Assembly (NCBI RefSeq): GCF_039527675.1
Contig: NZ_BAAAKI010000013.1
Coordinates: 1-64,000 of the forward strand
Length of the DNA: 64,000 bases
Direction: 5' to 3'
From: Luteococcus sanguinis
GTDB taxonomy: Bacteria; Actinomycetota; Actinomycetes; Propionibacteriales; Propionibacteriaceae
The position numbers were made by a program, and so were the translations under genes. How positions within the stretch are numbered: position 1 is the first letter of the stretch; each line of letters begins with the position of its first letter. The notes under the pieces are model-generated. The model saw only the letters and a program-made list of their open reading frames with translations, was not told where the DNA came from and ran no database searches. Shown here piece after piece: positions 38,341 through 47,082 of this stretch.

Positions 38341-39474
38341 ATGACCAGCAAGAAGGCCAAGCGCGTCGGAATCCTCACCGCCGGGGGCGACGCCCCGGGT
38401 CTCAACTCGGCGATCCGGGGTTTCGGCAAGACCGCTATCGGCGAGTACGGCATGGAGCTCGTCGGCTTCCGCGACGGCATGCGCGGCCTGGCCACGAACA
38501 ACACGATCCCGCTGGACGGCTCGGCCCTGTCGGGCATCCTCACCATCGGCGGCACCATCCTGGGCACCAGCCGCGACAAGGTGCACCGGATGAGCATCGA
38601 TGGTGAGGTGCGCGACATGATCCCGACCATCGTCGAGAACTACGAGAAGAACGAGTTGGACGCCCTCGTCTGCCTCGGTGGTGGTGGCACCGCGAAGAAC
38701 GCGAACCGCCTGGCCAAGGCCGGGCTGAACGTGATCCACCTGCCCAAGACGATCGACAACGACATCGTCGAGACCGACGATTCCTTCGGCTTCTCCACGG
38801 CGCTGGAGATCGCGACCGAGGCCATCGACCGGCTGCACTCCACCGCGCACAGCCACCACCGGATCATCCTGGCCGAGATCATGGGCCACCGCGCCGGTTG
38901 GCTCGCCCTCGGTTCCGGCATCGCGGGCGGTGCGGACATCGTCCTGCTGCCCGAGATCCCGTACACGATCGAGTCGATCGCCGAGACGGTCCGGGCCCGT
39001 CAGCGGCGGGGCTCAAGCTTCAGCGTCGTCGCGGTAGCCGAGGGTGCGCGCAATGTCGAGGAGGCCGCGGAGATCGCGGCCGCGGAGGCGCTGTTGCGGG
39101 CCGCCAAGACGGATGAACAGGTCTCGGCCGCCAAGAAGCACAAGGCCACCATCGAGGACTCCCACCGCGACAGCACCTTCCGGATCGCGCGCGAGCTGGA
39201 AGCCGCGACCGGGCTGGAGTCGAGGGTATCGATCCTGGGCTATGTCCAGCGTGGTGGTACCCCGAACGCCCACGACCGGCTGCTCGGCACCCGGCTGGGC
39301 ACCAAGGGTGCGGAGCTGGTCGCCCACGGGCAGTTCGGTGTCATGGTCGCCTCGCGCGGCGAAGGCACCGAGGCCGTTCCGCTCGACCGGGTCGCGGGCA
39401 AGGTCAAGTACGTCCCGCTGGACCACCCATGGATCGAGGCGGCGCGTCGCGTCGGCACCGGGCTGGGCGGCTGA
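38341..39474 (+). CDS. 6-phosphofructokinase, GGGGT subtype
   Basis: The protein has 377 residues of the phosphofructokinase-A superfamily. It contains GILTAGGDAPGLNSAIRGFG, LPKTIDNDIVETDDSFGF with the catalytic Asp, and EIMGHRAGWLALGSGIAGGA. Where E. coli PfkA has GGDGS this protein reads LGGGGTAKNANRL, so the Asp that helps bind metal is Gly. Where E. coli has PGTIDND it has PKTIDND. Lys at that site with Gly at the preceding donor-deciding site leaves ATP as the more likely donor, but pyrophosphate use cannot be excluded. The start has GGAAGG six bases upstream. Confidence 0.88.
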   Translation: MTSKKAKRVGILTAGGDAPGLNSAIRGFGKTAIGEYGMELVGFRDGMRGLATNNTIPLDGSALSGILTIGGTILGTSRDKVHRMSIDGEVRDMIPTIVENYEKNELDALVCLGGGGTAKNANRLAKAGLNVIHLPKTIDNDIVETDDSFGFSTALEIATEAIDRLHSTAHSHHRIILAEIMGHRAGWLALGSGIAGGADIVLLPEIPYTIESIAETVRARQRRGSSFSVVAVAEGARNVEEAAEIAAAEALLRAAKTDEQVSAAKKHKATIEDSHRDSTFRIARELEAATGLESRVSILGYVQRGGTPNAHDRLLGTRLGTKGAELVAHGQFGVMVASRGEGTEAVPLDRVAGKVKYVPLDHPWIEAARRVGTGLGG

Positions 39475-39498
39475 TCCTCTCGCCGTCCTCGGGTCAGC

Positions 39499-40164
39499 TC
39501 AGTGCGCGCAGGCGGAGATGGCCTTGTCCCGCAAGGAGTTGACCATTGCGTCCGGGTCGCTGGCAGCAAAGACGGCCGAGCCGGCGACGAAGGTGTCGGC
39601 GCCGGCCTCGGCGCAGCGCTCGATCGTCTCCAGCGAGACGCCGCCGTCCACCTGGATCCAGATCTCCTGACCGGTCCTGGCAACCAGTTCGCGCGTCCGA
39701 CGGATCTTCGGGAGCACCAGGTCGAGGAACTTCTGGCCACCGAAACCAGGCTCGACGGTCATCAGCAGCACCATGTCCAGCTCACCCAACATGTCCGCGT
39801 AGGGCTCGATCGGGGTCGCGGGCTTGAGCGCCATCGACGCGCGGGCACCCTGCTTGCGGATCTCGCGAGCCAGCCGGATCGGGGCGTCGGCGGCCTCCAC
39901 GTGGAAGGTGACGCTCTCCGCGCCGGCCTCGGCGAAGGCGGGCGCCCAGCGGTCGGCGTTGGCGATCATCAGGTGGACGTCCAAGAAGGCGTCCGTGTTC
40001 TTGCGGATGCACTCGACCACCGGCAGCCCGAAGGTCATGTTCGGGACGAAGTGGTTGTCCATCACGTCCAGGTGCACGCCGTCGGCGCTGGGGATCTTGC
40101 CCATCTCTCCCATCAGGTTCGACAGGTCGGCGTTCAGGATGCTGGGTGTGATGCGCGGGGCCAT
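39499..40164 (-). CDS. rpe: Ribulose-phosphate 3-epimerase
   Basis: The protein has 221 residues, a TIM barrel. ITPSILNADLSNL is the N-terminal block. HLDVMDNHFVPNMTFG carries metal-binding His/Asp, and MTVEPGFGGQKF and QVDGGVSLETI complete the set. It interconverts ribulose 5-phosphate and xylulose 5-phosphate. It converges with pfk (24 bp between stops). TAGGCT six bases before ATG 40164 suggests a leaderless transcript. Confidence 0.96.
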   Translation of the reverse strand: MAPRITPSILNADLSNLMGEMGKIPSADGVHLDVMDNHFVPNMTFGLPVVECIRKNTDAFLDVHLMIANADRWAPAFAEAGAESVTFHVEAADAPIRLAREIRKQGARASMALKPATPIEPYADMLGELDMVLLMTVEPGFGGQKFLDLVLPKIRRTRELVARTGQEIWIQVDGGVSLETIERCAEAGADTFVAGSAVFAASDPDAMVNSLRDKAISACAH

Positions 40165-40214
40165 GGCGTCAGCCTAACCATGTTGACGACGGCCCGACCT
40201 GACAGGATCGGGCC

Positions 40215-40895
40215 ATGACGATGCACCTGGTGGACGGCGAACCAGCCTTCGACGGTTGGCGGGCCGTGGACATCCCTGACCTGGCGGGACAGCTAATGCG
40301 ACGAGCCGGCGACGTGGCCGGCCGCCCGGTGGTGCTGGCCGTGGACGGCCACGGGGCCAGCGGCAAGTCCACCTTCGCTGACCAGTTGCGCGACGTGGTC
40401 CCCGGCTCGGTCGTCGTCCCCACCGATGACCTCGCCTGGCACGAACCCTTCTTCGGGTGGGGCCACCTGCTCCGGCAGTTGCTCACCGAGCTCCACGAGG
40501 CCGGCGCTGCCCAGCTGGTCCCGCCGCAATGGCCGGCCCGTGGACGCAAGGGCGCCGTGGACATCCCGGCGGGCACCAGCATGGTCGTGGTCGAGGGAAC
40601 CGGCGCGGCGCTGCGTGACGTGGCCGACCTGCTGGACGTCGTGGTCTGGGTGCAGTCCGACTTCGCAGAATCAGAGCGACGCGGCATCGCCCGGGACGAC
40701 GAGTCGGGCGTCAACGGTGACCATGAGCAGACGGTCGCCTTCTGGCACGAGTGGATGGGTCACGAGCGGGCGCACTTCCGTCAGGACCGCCCGTGGGAGC
40801 GGGCCGACCTGATCGTGGCCGGCACCCCCGTGGTGGAGCTCGCCGACGGCCAGGTCGCGGTGAGCGTGCCAGAGGGCGGCACGGTGGCCTGGTGA
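40215..40895 (+). CDS. P-loop kinase, uridine-kinase-like
   Basis: The protein has 226 residues. The Walker A motif VDGHGASGKSTFADQL is at about 41-56, VVVPTDDLAWHEPFFGWGHL resembles the acceptor-binding Asp block of uridine-kinase-like proteins, and VVEGTGAALRDV follows. The substrate is unknown and the name is only a family guess. It diverges from rpe with 50 bp between starts. Confidence 0.7.
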   Translation: MTMHLVDGEPAFDGWRAVDIPDLAGQLMRRAGDVAGRPVVLAVDGHGASGKSTFADQLRDVVPGSVVVPTDDLAWHEPFFGWGHLLRQLLTELHEAGAAQLVPPQWPARGRKGAVDIPAGTSMVVVEGTGAALRDVADLLDVVVWVQSDFAESERRGIARDDESGVNGDHEQTVAFWHEWMGHERAHFRQDRPWERADLIVAGTPVVELADGQVAVSVPEGGTVAW

Positions 40896-41030
40896 TCTTG
40901 GGCTCCGCGTTGCTGCGGCCGGTGGTGTCGGCGCTGCTGAAAATCGGACGAATCAACTCATTGGAACGATCCACGCGCCGATGTGGTCAGCTCACGTCCG
41001 ATTCCCAGCAGCACTCGGCGACGCGACGAC

Positions 41031-41180
41031 TCACTTGTCGTCGGCGGGGTGCTCCGGCTCCTCGGGCTCGAAGCTGGACGGCGCCTCAGGCGTGTCGCCC
41101 AGCCCGGCGCCCTCGTCGTTGAGCTCGTCCAGCGAGGTGCCCTCGGTCTCGTCGATCTCGATGTTCTGGTTCTCCGACAT
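41031..41180 (-). CDS. Small acidic protein, 49 residues
   Basis: The start ATG 41180 is preceded by GAGGAGG at six-base spacing. The protein reads MSENQNIEIDETEGTSLDEL, then NDEGAGLGDTPEAPSSFEPE and EPEHPADDK. It is highly acidic and probably disordered. It is too short for routine gene finding, but the ribosome-binding site and codon usage (G or C in nearly every third position) support it. Function unknown. The intervals 40896-41030 and 41181-41280 show nothing else. Confidence 0.65.
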   Translation of the reverse strand: MSENQNIEIDETEGTSLDELNDEGAGLGDTPEAPSSFEPEEPEHPADDK

Positions 41181-41280
41181 GTCGGCCTCCTCGGGTTCGG
41201 GTGTGCGGCCACACTAGGAGCGTCGGCGACGATCCCGGCACACCCCTTCGGGTCTCGCGACGGCTGGCCGCAGGGCCCCT

Positions 41281-41323
41281 GGACAGGCTCGGGGAACGTG
41301 GGCGGGCTCGGGGAACGAGAGGC
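41281..41323. repeat. Dispersed intergenic G-rich repeat, copy 2
   Basis: Two tandem units, GACAGGCTCGGGGAACGT and GGGCTCGGGGAACGAGA, match the copies at 28463-28550 and 45698-45764. It directly abuts the 3' end of rsmB. Confidence 0.6.
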
Positions 41324-41326
41324 CGG

Positions 41327-42679
41327 TCAGCTCACCCGGAGCAGCGCCAGGAACATCGCGTCCGTGCCGTGCCGATGGGGCCACAACTGGACGAAGCGCT
41401 CGTCGGTCAGCGCACGGCAGTCGGACACCTCGGGCAGGAAGGACGCGGCGTCCAACACCTCCACCTCGCGGTCGAGGTCGCCGTCCAGCACGGTGCGAAC
41501 GATGTCGGAGGTCTCGGCCTTGTGCGGGGAACAGGTGACGTAGGCCACCACGCCACCGGGCTTGGCCGACGCGATCGCCGCACGCAGCAGCCCTACCTGG
41601 ACCTCGCGCAGTTCCCGGACGTCCTGGGTCTCCCGGCGCCACCGTGACTCGGGACGACGACGCAGGGACCCCAACCCGGAGCAGGGGACGTCGGCCATCA
41701 CCCGCGCAAACGAAGCCAGCTCCCAGGTGGGCTCGGTGCCGTCGCCCACGACGATCTCGACGGTGCCGTGTGGATAGGCCCGCACCGCCTTGCGCACCAG
41801 TTCCGCGCGGTGCTCGTGCACCTCGTTGGCCAGCAGGGTGGTCCCCGCCTGCCGGGCCAGCCCGGCGAGCAGGGCAGCCTTGCCGCCGGGGCCGGCGCAC
41901 AGGTCGAGCCAGCGTCCGTCCGGGGCCTCGGCCCGTGACAGGGCGAGCGCGACCAGCTGCGAGCCCTCGTCCTGGACACCGGCCCGGCGTTGCCTGACGG
42001 CGGGGACATCAGCGGGGTTGCCCTCGCGGGTCGCGCCGAAGGGCGAGTACTGGGTTTCGGTGCCCCCGGCGGCGACGAGCTCCTCGAGCGTCGAGTACCC
42101 GGGACGGATGACGAGCGTCGGCACCGGCGGGACATTGTCCGCGGCCAGCGCGTCCGCCAGCTCCTTGGACGGCAGCACCGCGGCCCAGGCGTCCACGATC
42201 CAGCGCGGGTGGCCGGTGCGCAGCGCGAGCGCCCCCATCTCCCCCATGCCGTCGGTGATGATGTGGAGCCACTCGTCGAAGTCGTGCGCGGCGACCTTGC
42301 GGATGATCGCGTTGACCACACCCGTCGTCCGCTCCCCCAGCGCCACTCCGGCCAGGTCCACCGAGGTCGACACCGCCGCGTGCGTCGGGGTGCGCATGCC
42401 GAGCAGCTGGTGGGTGCCCAGGCGCAGCACGTCCACGATGGCGGGCTGCAGGCTGTCGAGCGTCCGGCCAGCGGCAGTCTCGATGATGCGGTCGTAGGTG
42501 CCCATCCAGCGGGAGGTGCCGTTGACCAACTCGGTCGCCAGCGCCGCCTCCTGCCGGTCAAGGTCGTGGGCGCGGGTCTGCTCGGCCAGCGCGAGGTTCG
42601 TGTAGGCGCCGGACGCGTGCACGTCGCGCAGGGTGTCGAAGGCCGCCATCCGGGCCAGGTCGATGAACCGATCGGTCAT
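41327..42679 (-). CDS. rsmB: 16S rRNA (cytosine-967-C5)-methyltransferase
   Basis: The protein has 450 residues. An N-terminal NusB-like RNA-binding domain (about 5-140) is followed by an RNA m5C methyltransferase domain. LDLCAGPGGKAALLAGLA is SAM motif I, DVPCSGLGSLRRRPESRW is motif IV and YVTCSPHKAET carries the catalytic-site Cys of motif VI. It overlaps fmt by four bases, the usual fmt-rsmB order. Confidence 0.94.
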   Translation of the reverse strand: MTDRFIDLARMAAFDTLRDVHASGAYTNLALAEQTRAHDLDRQEAALATELVNGTSRWMGTYDRIIETAAGRTLDSLQPAIVDVLRLGTHQLLGMRTPTHAAVSTSVDLAGVALGERTTGVVNAIIRKVAAHDFDEWLHIITDGMGEMGALALRTGHPRWIVDAWAAVLPSKELADALAADNVPPVPTLVIRPGYSTLEELVAAGGTETQYSPFGATREGNPADVPAVRQRRAGVQDEGSQLVALALSRAEAPDGRWLDLCAGPGGKAALLAGLARQAGTTLLANEVHEHRAELVRKAVRAYPHGTVEIVVGDGTEPTWELASFARVMADVPCSGLGSLRRRPESRWRRETQDVRELREVQVGLLRAAIASAKPGGVVAYVTCSPHKAETSDIVRTVLDGDLDREVEVLDAASFLPEVSDCRALTDERFVQLWPHRHGTDAMFLALLRVS

Positions 42680-43611
42680 GCGAAACGCTCCGTCCGCTCG
42701 GGGTCGCTGCCGAGCCGCACGCCGCGGGCCCAGTCTGCGCCGGACATCTCCTTCTTGCCGTGCGCCTGGACGCGCAGCAACTCCAGCGAACCACCTCCGG
42801 TGCCGACGAACAGGGCCTTCTTGGTGGCGCGAAGTTCACCGGGGTCCAGCGGTTCGTCCAGTCGGGTCGGCTGGGCAAGCAGCACCTTGAAGCGCTCACC
42901 GTCGTAGGTGGTCCAGGCTCCGGGGTTCGGGTTCGCGCCATGGGCCAGGGCGGCAATCCGGGAGGCTCGGTTGGTCCAGTCGATGCGCACCTCGTCCACG
43001 GTCACCTTGGGTGCCAGCGAGAGACCATCGGGCGCCTGCGGGACGGGTCGACGTCCGGCCTCGATGTCGGCCAGCGTGGCGACCATCAGCTCGGCACCAC
43101 GAACGGCCAGCCGGTCGAGCAGGTCACCAGCGGTGTCCAGGACGTCGATCTCCTCGGTGATCGCGCGGTACACGTCGCCGGCGTCGAGTTCATGGACGAG
43201 TTCGAAGGTGGTCGCGCCGGTGAGCATGTCGCCGGCCATCACCGCCCGCTGCACGGGTGCCGCGCCGCGGTAGGCGGGCAGCAGCGAGAAGTGCAGGTTG
43301 ACCCAGCCGTGTGTGGGAATGGTGAGCACGTGGTCGGGAACCAGCGCACCGTAGGCCACCACCGGGCAGACCTCCGGGGCCTTCTCGGTGAGCCAGCCGA
43401 CGAAGTCCTCGTCGCGGGGGTGCGCGGGCTTGACGACCTCGAGGCCCAGTTCCTCGGCCTTCAGCGCGACCGGCGATGCGGTCAGCTTCTTGCCGCGGCC
43501 GGCCGGTGCATCGGGACGGGTGACCACGCCGACCACCTCGTGCCCGGCCGCCACGAGGGCGACCAGGCAGGGGACGGCAGGTTCAGGGGTTCCAGCGAAG
43601 ACGATGCGCAC
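42676..43611 (-). CDS. fmt: Methionyl-tRNA formyltransferase
   Basis: The protein has 311 residues. It begins RIVFAGTPEPAVPCLVAL, and NLHFSLLPAYRGAAPVQRAV is the HxSLLPxxxG formyl-transfer signature. TGATTFELVHELDAGDVY follows and a C-terminal OB domain binds the tRNA. It formylates initiator Met-tRNA. It is co-transcribed with rsmB and lies 47 bp after priA. Confidence 0.96.
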   Translation of the reverse strand: MRIVFAGTPEPAVPCLVALVAAGHEVVGVVTRPDAPAGRGKKLTASPVALKAEELGLEVVKPAHPRDEDFVGWLTEKAPEVCPVVAYGALVPDHVLTIPTHGWVNLHFSLLPAYRGAAPVQRAVMAGDMLTGATTFELVHELDAGDVYRAITEEIDVLDTAGDLLDRLAVRGAELMVATLADIEAGRRPVPQAPDGLSLAPKVTVDEVRIDWTNRASRIAALAHGANPNPGAWTTYDGERFKVLLAQPTRLDEPLDPGELRATKKALFVGTGGGSLELLRVQAHGKKEMSGADWARGVRLGSDPERTERFA

Positions 43612-43658
43612 CGGCTGATCCTACCGGGCGGCTCGGGCGCGATTCGGGCGACGACGGG

Positions 43659-45662
43659 TCAGGCGAGCTGGGCGGGATCGACGCGGACGCGCACCGAGCC
43701 CTCCATCTTCTTCGCCGACCGCACAGCGCTGGCGGCTTTCACCGCACGGGTCAGTTCACGTCCGTGGGACAAGGGCGTACGCAGCACCAGCCGGTCGACG
43801 TCCGCCTCGGTGGTGGGCACCGGGCCGAGCACCTCGCTGACCTCTGGCAGGGCGGTCGCGGCCAGCATCTCGTCCAGCGCCGAGCGGCGCCCCTCCAGGG
43901 TCACGAACTTCACGGCCGGTGGGAACCGGGCCTCGAACCGCTCCGCCAGCTCGCGCCGCGCGAACCCGGCCGGGTCGAGCCGGACCAGGGCCTGCAGCGT
44001 CCGGTCGTTCGCGGGCCCCACGATGGCGACGGTTCCGCCCGCTGAGCCCGGACGCACCAGTGCCGCCGCGTTGAGCCAGCGTCGCAGCGCCTCCTCCCCC
44101 GCCCTCAGGTCCAGTCGTCCCAGCAGCTGCATGGCGTCCAGCAGGACGGCCGCCGCATAGCCGGTCGGGGCGTGTGGTTCACCGCCGGGGGTTGCGATCA
44201 CCAGGGCGGGTTCGTCGGGAATCTCCGGGACGACCGTTCCGCCGGACGAGTCGACGACGCGCGTTCCGGCGAAGGCCCGCCCCAGCTCCTCGGCCGTCCG
44301 GTCGGCGCCGACGACGGGGGCGCGGAGGCGGTGGTCACCGCAGCTCGGGCAGCGCCAACCGGTGACGATCTTCCCGCACCAGCCGCAGGACAACTGCTGC
44401 CCGTCGGCCCTGCGTTTGGACGTCACCGGACCTTGGCAGTGGGGGCACCGGACGCCCGTGCGGCAGGTCTGGCAGGACAGGGCGACGAGGTAGCCAGCGC
44501 GCGGCACCTGCACCAGCACCGGACCTGCGGCGAGACCGGCCCGGATCGTCTCGAAGACCAGCTGCGGCAACCGGATGCTGCCCGCCAATGGGTCCCGCTC
44601 CAAGGCCTTGTCGGAATCGGCGGCGGCCCGGATCGCGGGCGCCTCCCGCCGCGCGAGGCCCGGTTCGAGGGCCACCGGCGTCACCCAGCCCCGCTCGATC
44701 CACGACTCCATCTCGCAACTGCGGGCGTGGCCCGCGAACAGCAGCGCGCAGCGCTCTTGGGTGGAACGGATCGCGGCGACATCGCGGGCGTGGAAGTAGG
44801 GGGCCCGGGGCTCGGACCACAGGTCGTCGCCGTCGTCCCACAAAACCGTCAGGCCGAGGTTCCGCATCGGGGCGAAGGCGGCAGCCCGGGTGCCGATGAC
44901 GACGCGTGCCTCACCGCGGGACAGGGCCAGGAAGTTCCGATAACGAGCGGCCTGGCCGAGGTCGGCGTGCAGCACGGCGACCGACGATGCACCGATGGCG
45001 CTGCCGAGTCGTTCACGCAGGCCGTTGAGGTCCTTGATGTCGGGGACGAGCACCAGCACTCCTCGTCCAGACCGCAACGTCGCGACCGTCGCCTGCACCA
45101 GGCCCACCCACGGATCGTGCGCCGTCGAGGCCGCCACCTGCCAGAACCAACGACCGGTGCCGCCGGAGGCCAGGGAGTCGAGCATCTCCGTGCCGCACGG
45201 GTAGCCGCCCAGCGGCCCGGCCGGGGCACCTCCTGGCAGCGGACCCTCTGGCAGCGAGGGCTCCGGCCAGGGCTTGCGCTCGGCCTTCTCGGTGGCGGCG
45301 TGCCGCGGTGGCACCGCGAGCCGCATCACGTCCGCGAAGCTTCCGGCGCAGTGGTCAGCCACCGCGCGCACGAGCGCGATCTGGGTGGGTCCGAGGACCG
45401 ATTCCGCGGAGACCACCTTGCCCAGCGGAGACAGGCGTCCGGCGACATCGGTGCTGGTCGGACGTTCGACGATGAAGCCGTCGCGCAGTTGCCCGGCGAA
45501 GCGCGTCCGCACCCGGGCGCCGACCACGGCGTCCGCCTCATCGGTTGGTGCGACCTCGTAGTCGAAGAAGCGGTCCAGGTGCGGCAATGGGACGTCGAGG
45601 GCCACCCGCGCGATGCCCCGCGCGGGTGGGGCCCCCGCCAGCAACGCGTCCTGTGACTCCAT
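43659..45662 (-). CDS. priA: PriA-like replication restart protein without helicase motifs
   Basis: The protein has 667 residues. The N-terminal 3'-OH-binding domain (VALDVPLPHLDRFFDYEVAP) and the zinc-binding cysteines (LSCQTCRTGVRCPHCQ, SCGWCGKIVTGWRCPSC) are kept. The Walker A position reads GVLVLVPDIKDL with no GKT, and the DEAH position reads WDDGDD. Loss of ATPase motifs is a known feature of actinobacterial PriA, so this is not local decay. It probably acts as a structural primosome factor. The start ATG 45662 has TAGCAT seven bases upstream and is preferred over an upstream in-frame codon within the repeat. Confidence 0.88.
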   Translation of the reverse strand: MESQDALLAGAPPARGIARVALDVPLPHLDRFFDYEVAPTDEADAVVGARVRTRFAGQLRDGFIVERPTSTDVAGRLSPLGKVVSAESVLGPTQIALVRAVADHCAGSFADVMRLAVPPRHAATEKAERKPWPEPSLPEGPLPGGAPAGPLGGYPCGTEMLDSLASGGTGRWFWQVAASTAHDPWVGLVQATVATLRSGRGVLVLVPDIKDLNGLRERLGSAIGASSVAVLHADLGQAARYRNFLALSRGEARVVIGTRAAAFAPMRNLGLTVLWDDGDDLWSEPRAPYFHARDVAAIRSTQERCALLFAGHARSCEMESWIERGWVTPVALEPGLARREAPAIRAAADSDKALERDPLAGSIRLPQLVFETIRAGLAAGPVLVQVPRAGYLVALSCQTCRTGVRCPHCQGPVTSKRRADGQQLSCGWCGKIVTGWRCPSCGDHRLRAPVVGADRTAEELGRAFAGTRVVDSSGGTVVPEIPDEPALVIATPGGEPHAPTGYAAAVLLDAMQLLGRLDLRAGEEALRRWLNAAALVRPGSAGGTVAIVGPANDRTLQALVRLDPAGFARRELAERFEARFPPAVKFVTLEGRRSALDEMLAATALPEVSEVLGPVPTTEADVDRLVLRTPLSHGRELTRAVKAASAVRSAKKMEGSVRVRVDPAQLA

Positions 45663-45697
45663 GGCCTCGATGCTAGGCGGTGGGCCAGACAACTCCT

Positions 45698-45764
45698 CCA
45701 CAGGCTCGGGGGCGGTTGTTGCGCGCTCGGGGAACGTTCGGGGCACCAGGTTCGGGGAACGAAG
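45698..45764. repeat. Dispersed intergenic G-rich repeat, copy 3
   Basis: The segment contains CACAGGCTCGGGGG, GCTCGGGGAACGTTCGGGG and AGGTTCGGGGAACGAAG in direct orientation. It occupies most of the 121-bp divergent region between priA and the ThrE-like gene, but leaves both -10-like boxes free. Confidence 0.6.
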
Positions 45765-45783
45765 TGGTCGCTATCGTGTCCGC

Positions 45784-47082
45784 GTGAATGACTTCTCCGA
45801 CGACGACACCCGCCGGCTGCTGGGCTACCTGGGTGTCGCGCTGGTCGCCGGAGGCGCCACCGTCACCGACGCCGAGGCCGACGTGAAACTCGTCGGACGA
45901 CACCTCGGCTACCCCAATGTCCAGGTCAGCGCGCTGCCGACCACCGTCATGCTCTCCCTCACCTCCGGCGGGCCCGCGTCGATCGAGCGCAATGAAGGCC
46001 CATTCCGGCTGGACCAGTCCTATGCCGCCGCCGAGGTGCGCCAGCAGTTGATGGCCGGACGCCTGACCGTCGCCCAGGCCGTCGCCAGGCTCGCGCAGAT
46101 CCGCCGCAAGCCGCACACCTACGGCGTGTGGGCGAGCTACTGGGGCAACATGCTGGTGGCGCTGGGCATCTGCCTGGTCATGCAGCCCGGTTGGACGAAT
46201 GTCGCGCTGGTCGCTGGCTGTTCCCTGCTCGTCACCCTGCTCACCCGCCTGTCAGCACGGCACGCGCTGCTGGCTGCCCTGCTGCCCGTCGTCGCCACCT
46301 TGGCCGTGTCGCTCATCATCTTGTGGTGCACCCAACAGGGCTGGATGGACGGACCCCTGCGCACGCTGATCTGCCCGGTGGCCATCCTGCTGCCAGGCGC
46401 CCTGTTGTCCACCGCGATGGCCGAACTGGCCACCGGAGCGATGGTCTCCGGCGGTGCCCGGGCGGCCTTCGGCCTGGTTCAGCTGCTGTTGGCAGCCCTG
46501 GGTACGGTCTCCGCGGCACTGCTGCTCGGCTTTCCCTCCTCCCAACTGACCAACCTGCGGATCGACGAGCTGGGTTGGTGGGCTCCCCCGCTGGGCGTCG
46601 CCGCAATCGCCTTCGGCATCTGCTGGTCGGAGGCACTCCCGATGCGGATGCTCGCCTATGTCGCGCCCGTCCTGGTGGCCACCTACGTCGCCCAGGCCAA
46701 TGGTCAGCACCACTGGCCGACCGTTCCGGTGGGTGCCTTCGCCGGCGGCGCGATCGCCAGCTTCCTCGCCAGCTGGATCGAGACGCGGTTCGACGTCCCC
46801 CGCCTGATCGTCTTCCTGCCGTCCTTCTGGCTGCTCGTCCCCGGGACGCTCGGTCTGCTCGGCATCACGTCCGTCGGGCTGGGAACGGGACAGACCCAGA
46901 GCCTCGTCGCGGTCCTGGTGCTCGTCGCGGCGATTGCCCTGGGTCTGCTCGTGGGTACTGCCTTCTCGCTCCCGGTGAGGCGGCTGGCCAGCCTCAGATT
47001 GCGGCTCGCAGCGCCTCGACCCGGTCGGTCCGCTCCCAGTTCATCCCGGGCAGTTCACGGCCGAAGTGGCCGTAGGCAGTGA
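45784..47082 (+). CDS. Threonine/serine exporter family (ThrE-like) membrane protein
   Basis: The protein has 432 residues. The soluble N-terminal domain (YLGVALVAGGATVTDAEADV, then VSALPTTVMLSLTSGG) is typical of the ThrE/YjjP family, and about ten membrane segments follow from residue 115. The start is GTG 45784 with TATCGT six bases upstream, so probably leaderless. The last 30 codons (RRLASLRLRLAAPRPGR and on) are antisense to the 3' end of metK, an 89-bp convergent overlap, and that basic tail looks like read-through sequence. Confidence 0.8.
   Translation: MNDFSDDDTRRLLGYLGVALVAGGATVTDAEADVKLVGRHLGYPNVQVSALPTTVMLSLTSGGPASIERNEGPFRLDQSYAAAEVRQQLMAGRLTVAQAVARLAQIRRKPHTYGVWASYWGNMLVALGICLVMQPGWTNVALVAGCSLLVTLLTRLSARHALLAALLPVVATLAVSLIILWCTQQGWMDGPLRTLICPVAILLPGALLSTAMAELATGAMVSGGARAAFGLVQLLLAALGTVSAALLLGFPSSQLTNLRIDELGWWAPPLGVAAIAFGICWSEALPMRMLAYVAPVLVATYVAQANGQHHWPTVPVGAFAGGAIASFLASWIETRFDVPRLIVFLPSFWLLVPGTLGLLGITSVGLGTGQTQSLVAVLVLVAAIALGLLVGTAFSLPVRRLASLRLRLAAPRPGRSAPSSSRAVHGRSGRRQ

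Noticed and set aside
41034..41212. An 84-codon minus-strand frame (40958-41212) overlapping the small acidic protein
   Set aside because: It is Arg/Ser/Thr-rich with no ribosome site. The overlapping 49-residue frame has both a ribosome site and sensible composition.
43659..45662. priA as a decayed pseudogene because helicase motifs are missing
   Set aside because: Loss of these motifs is typical of actinobacterial PriA. The frame is intact and the zinc cysteines are kept.
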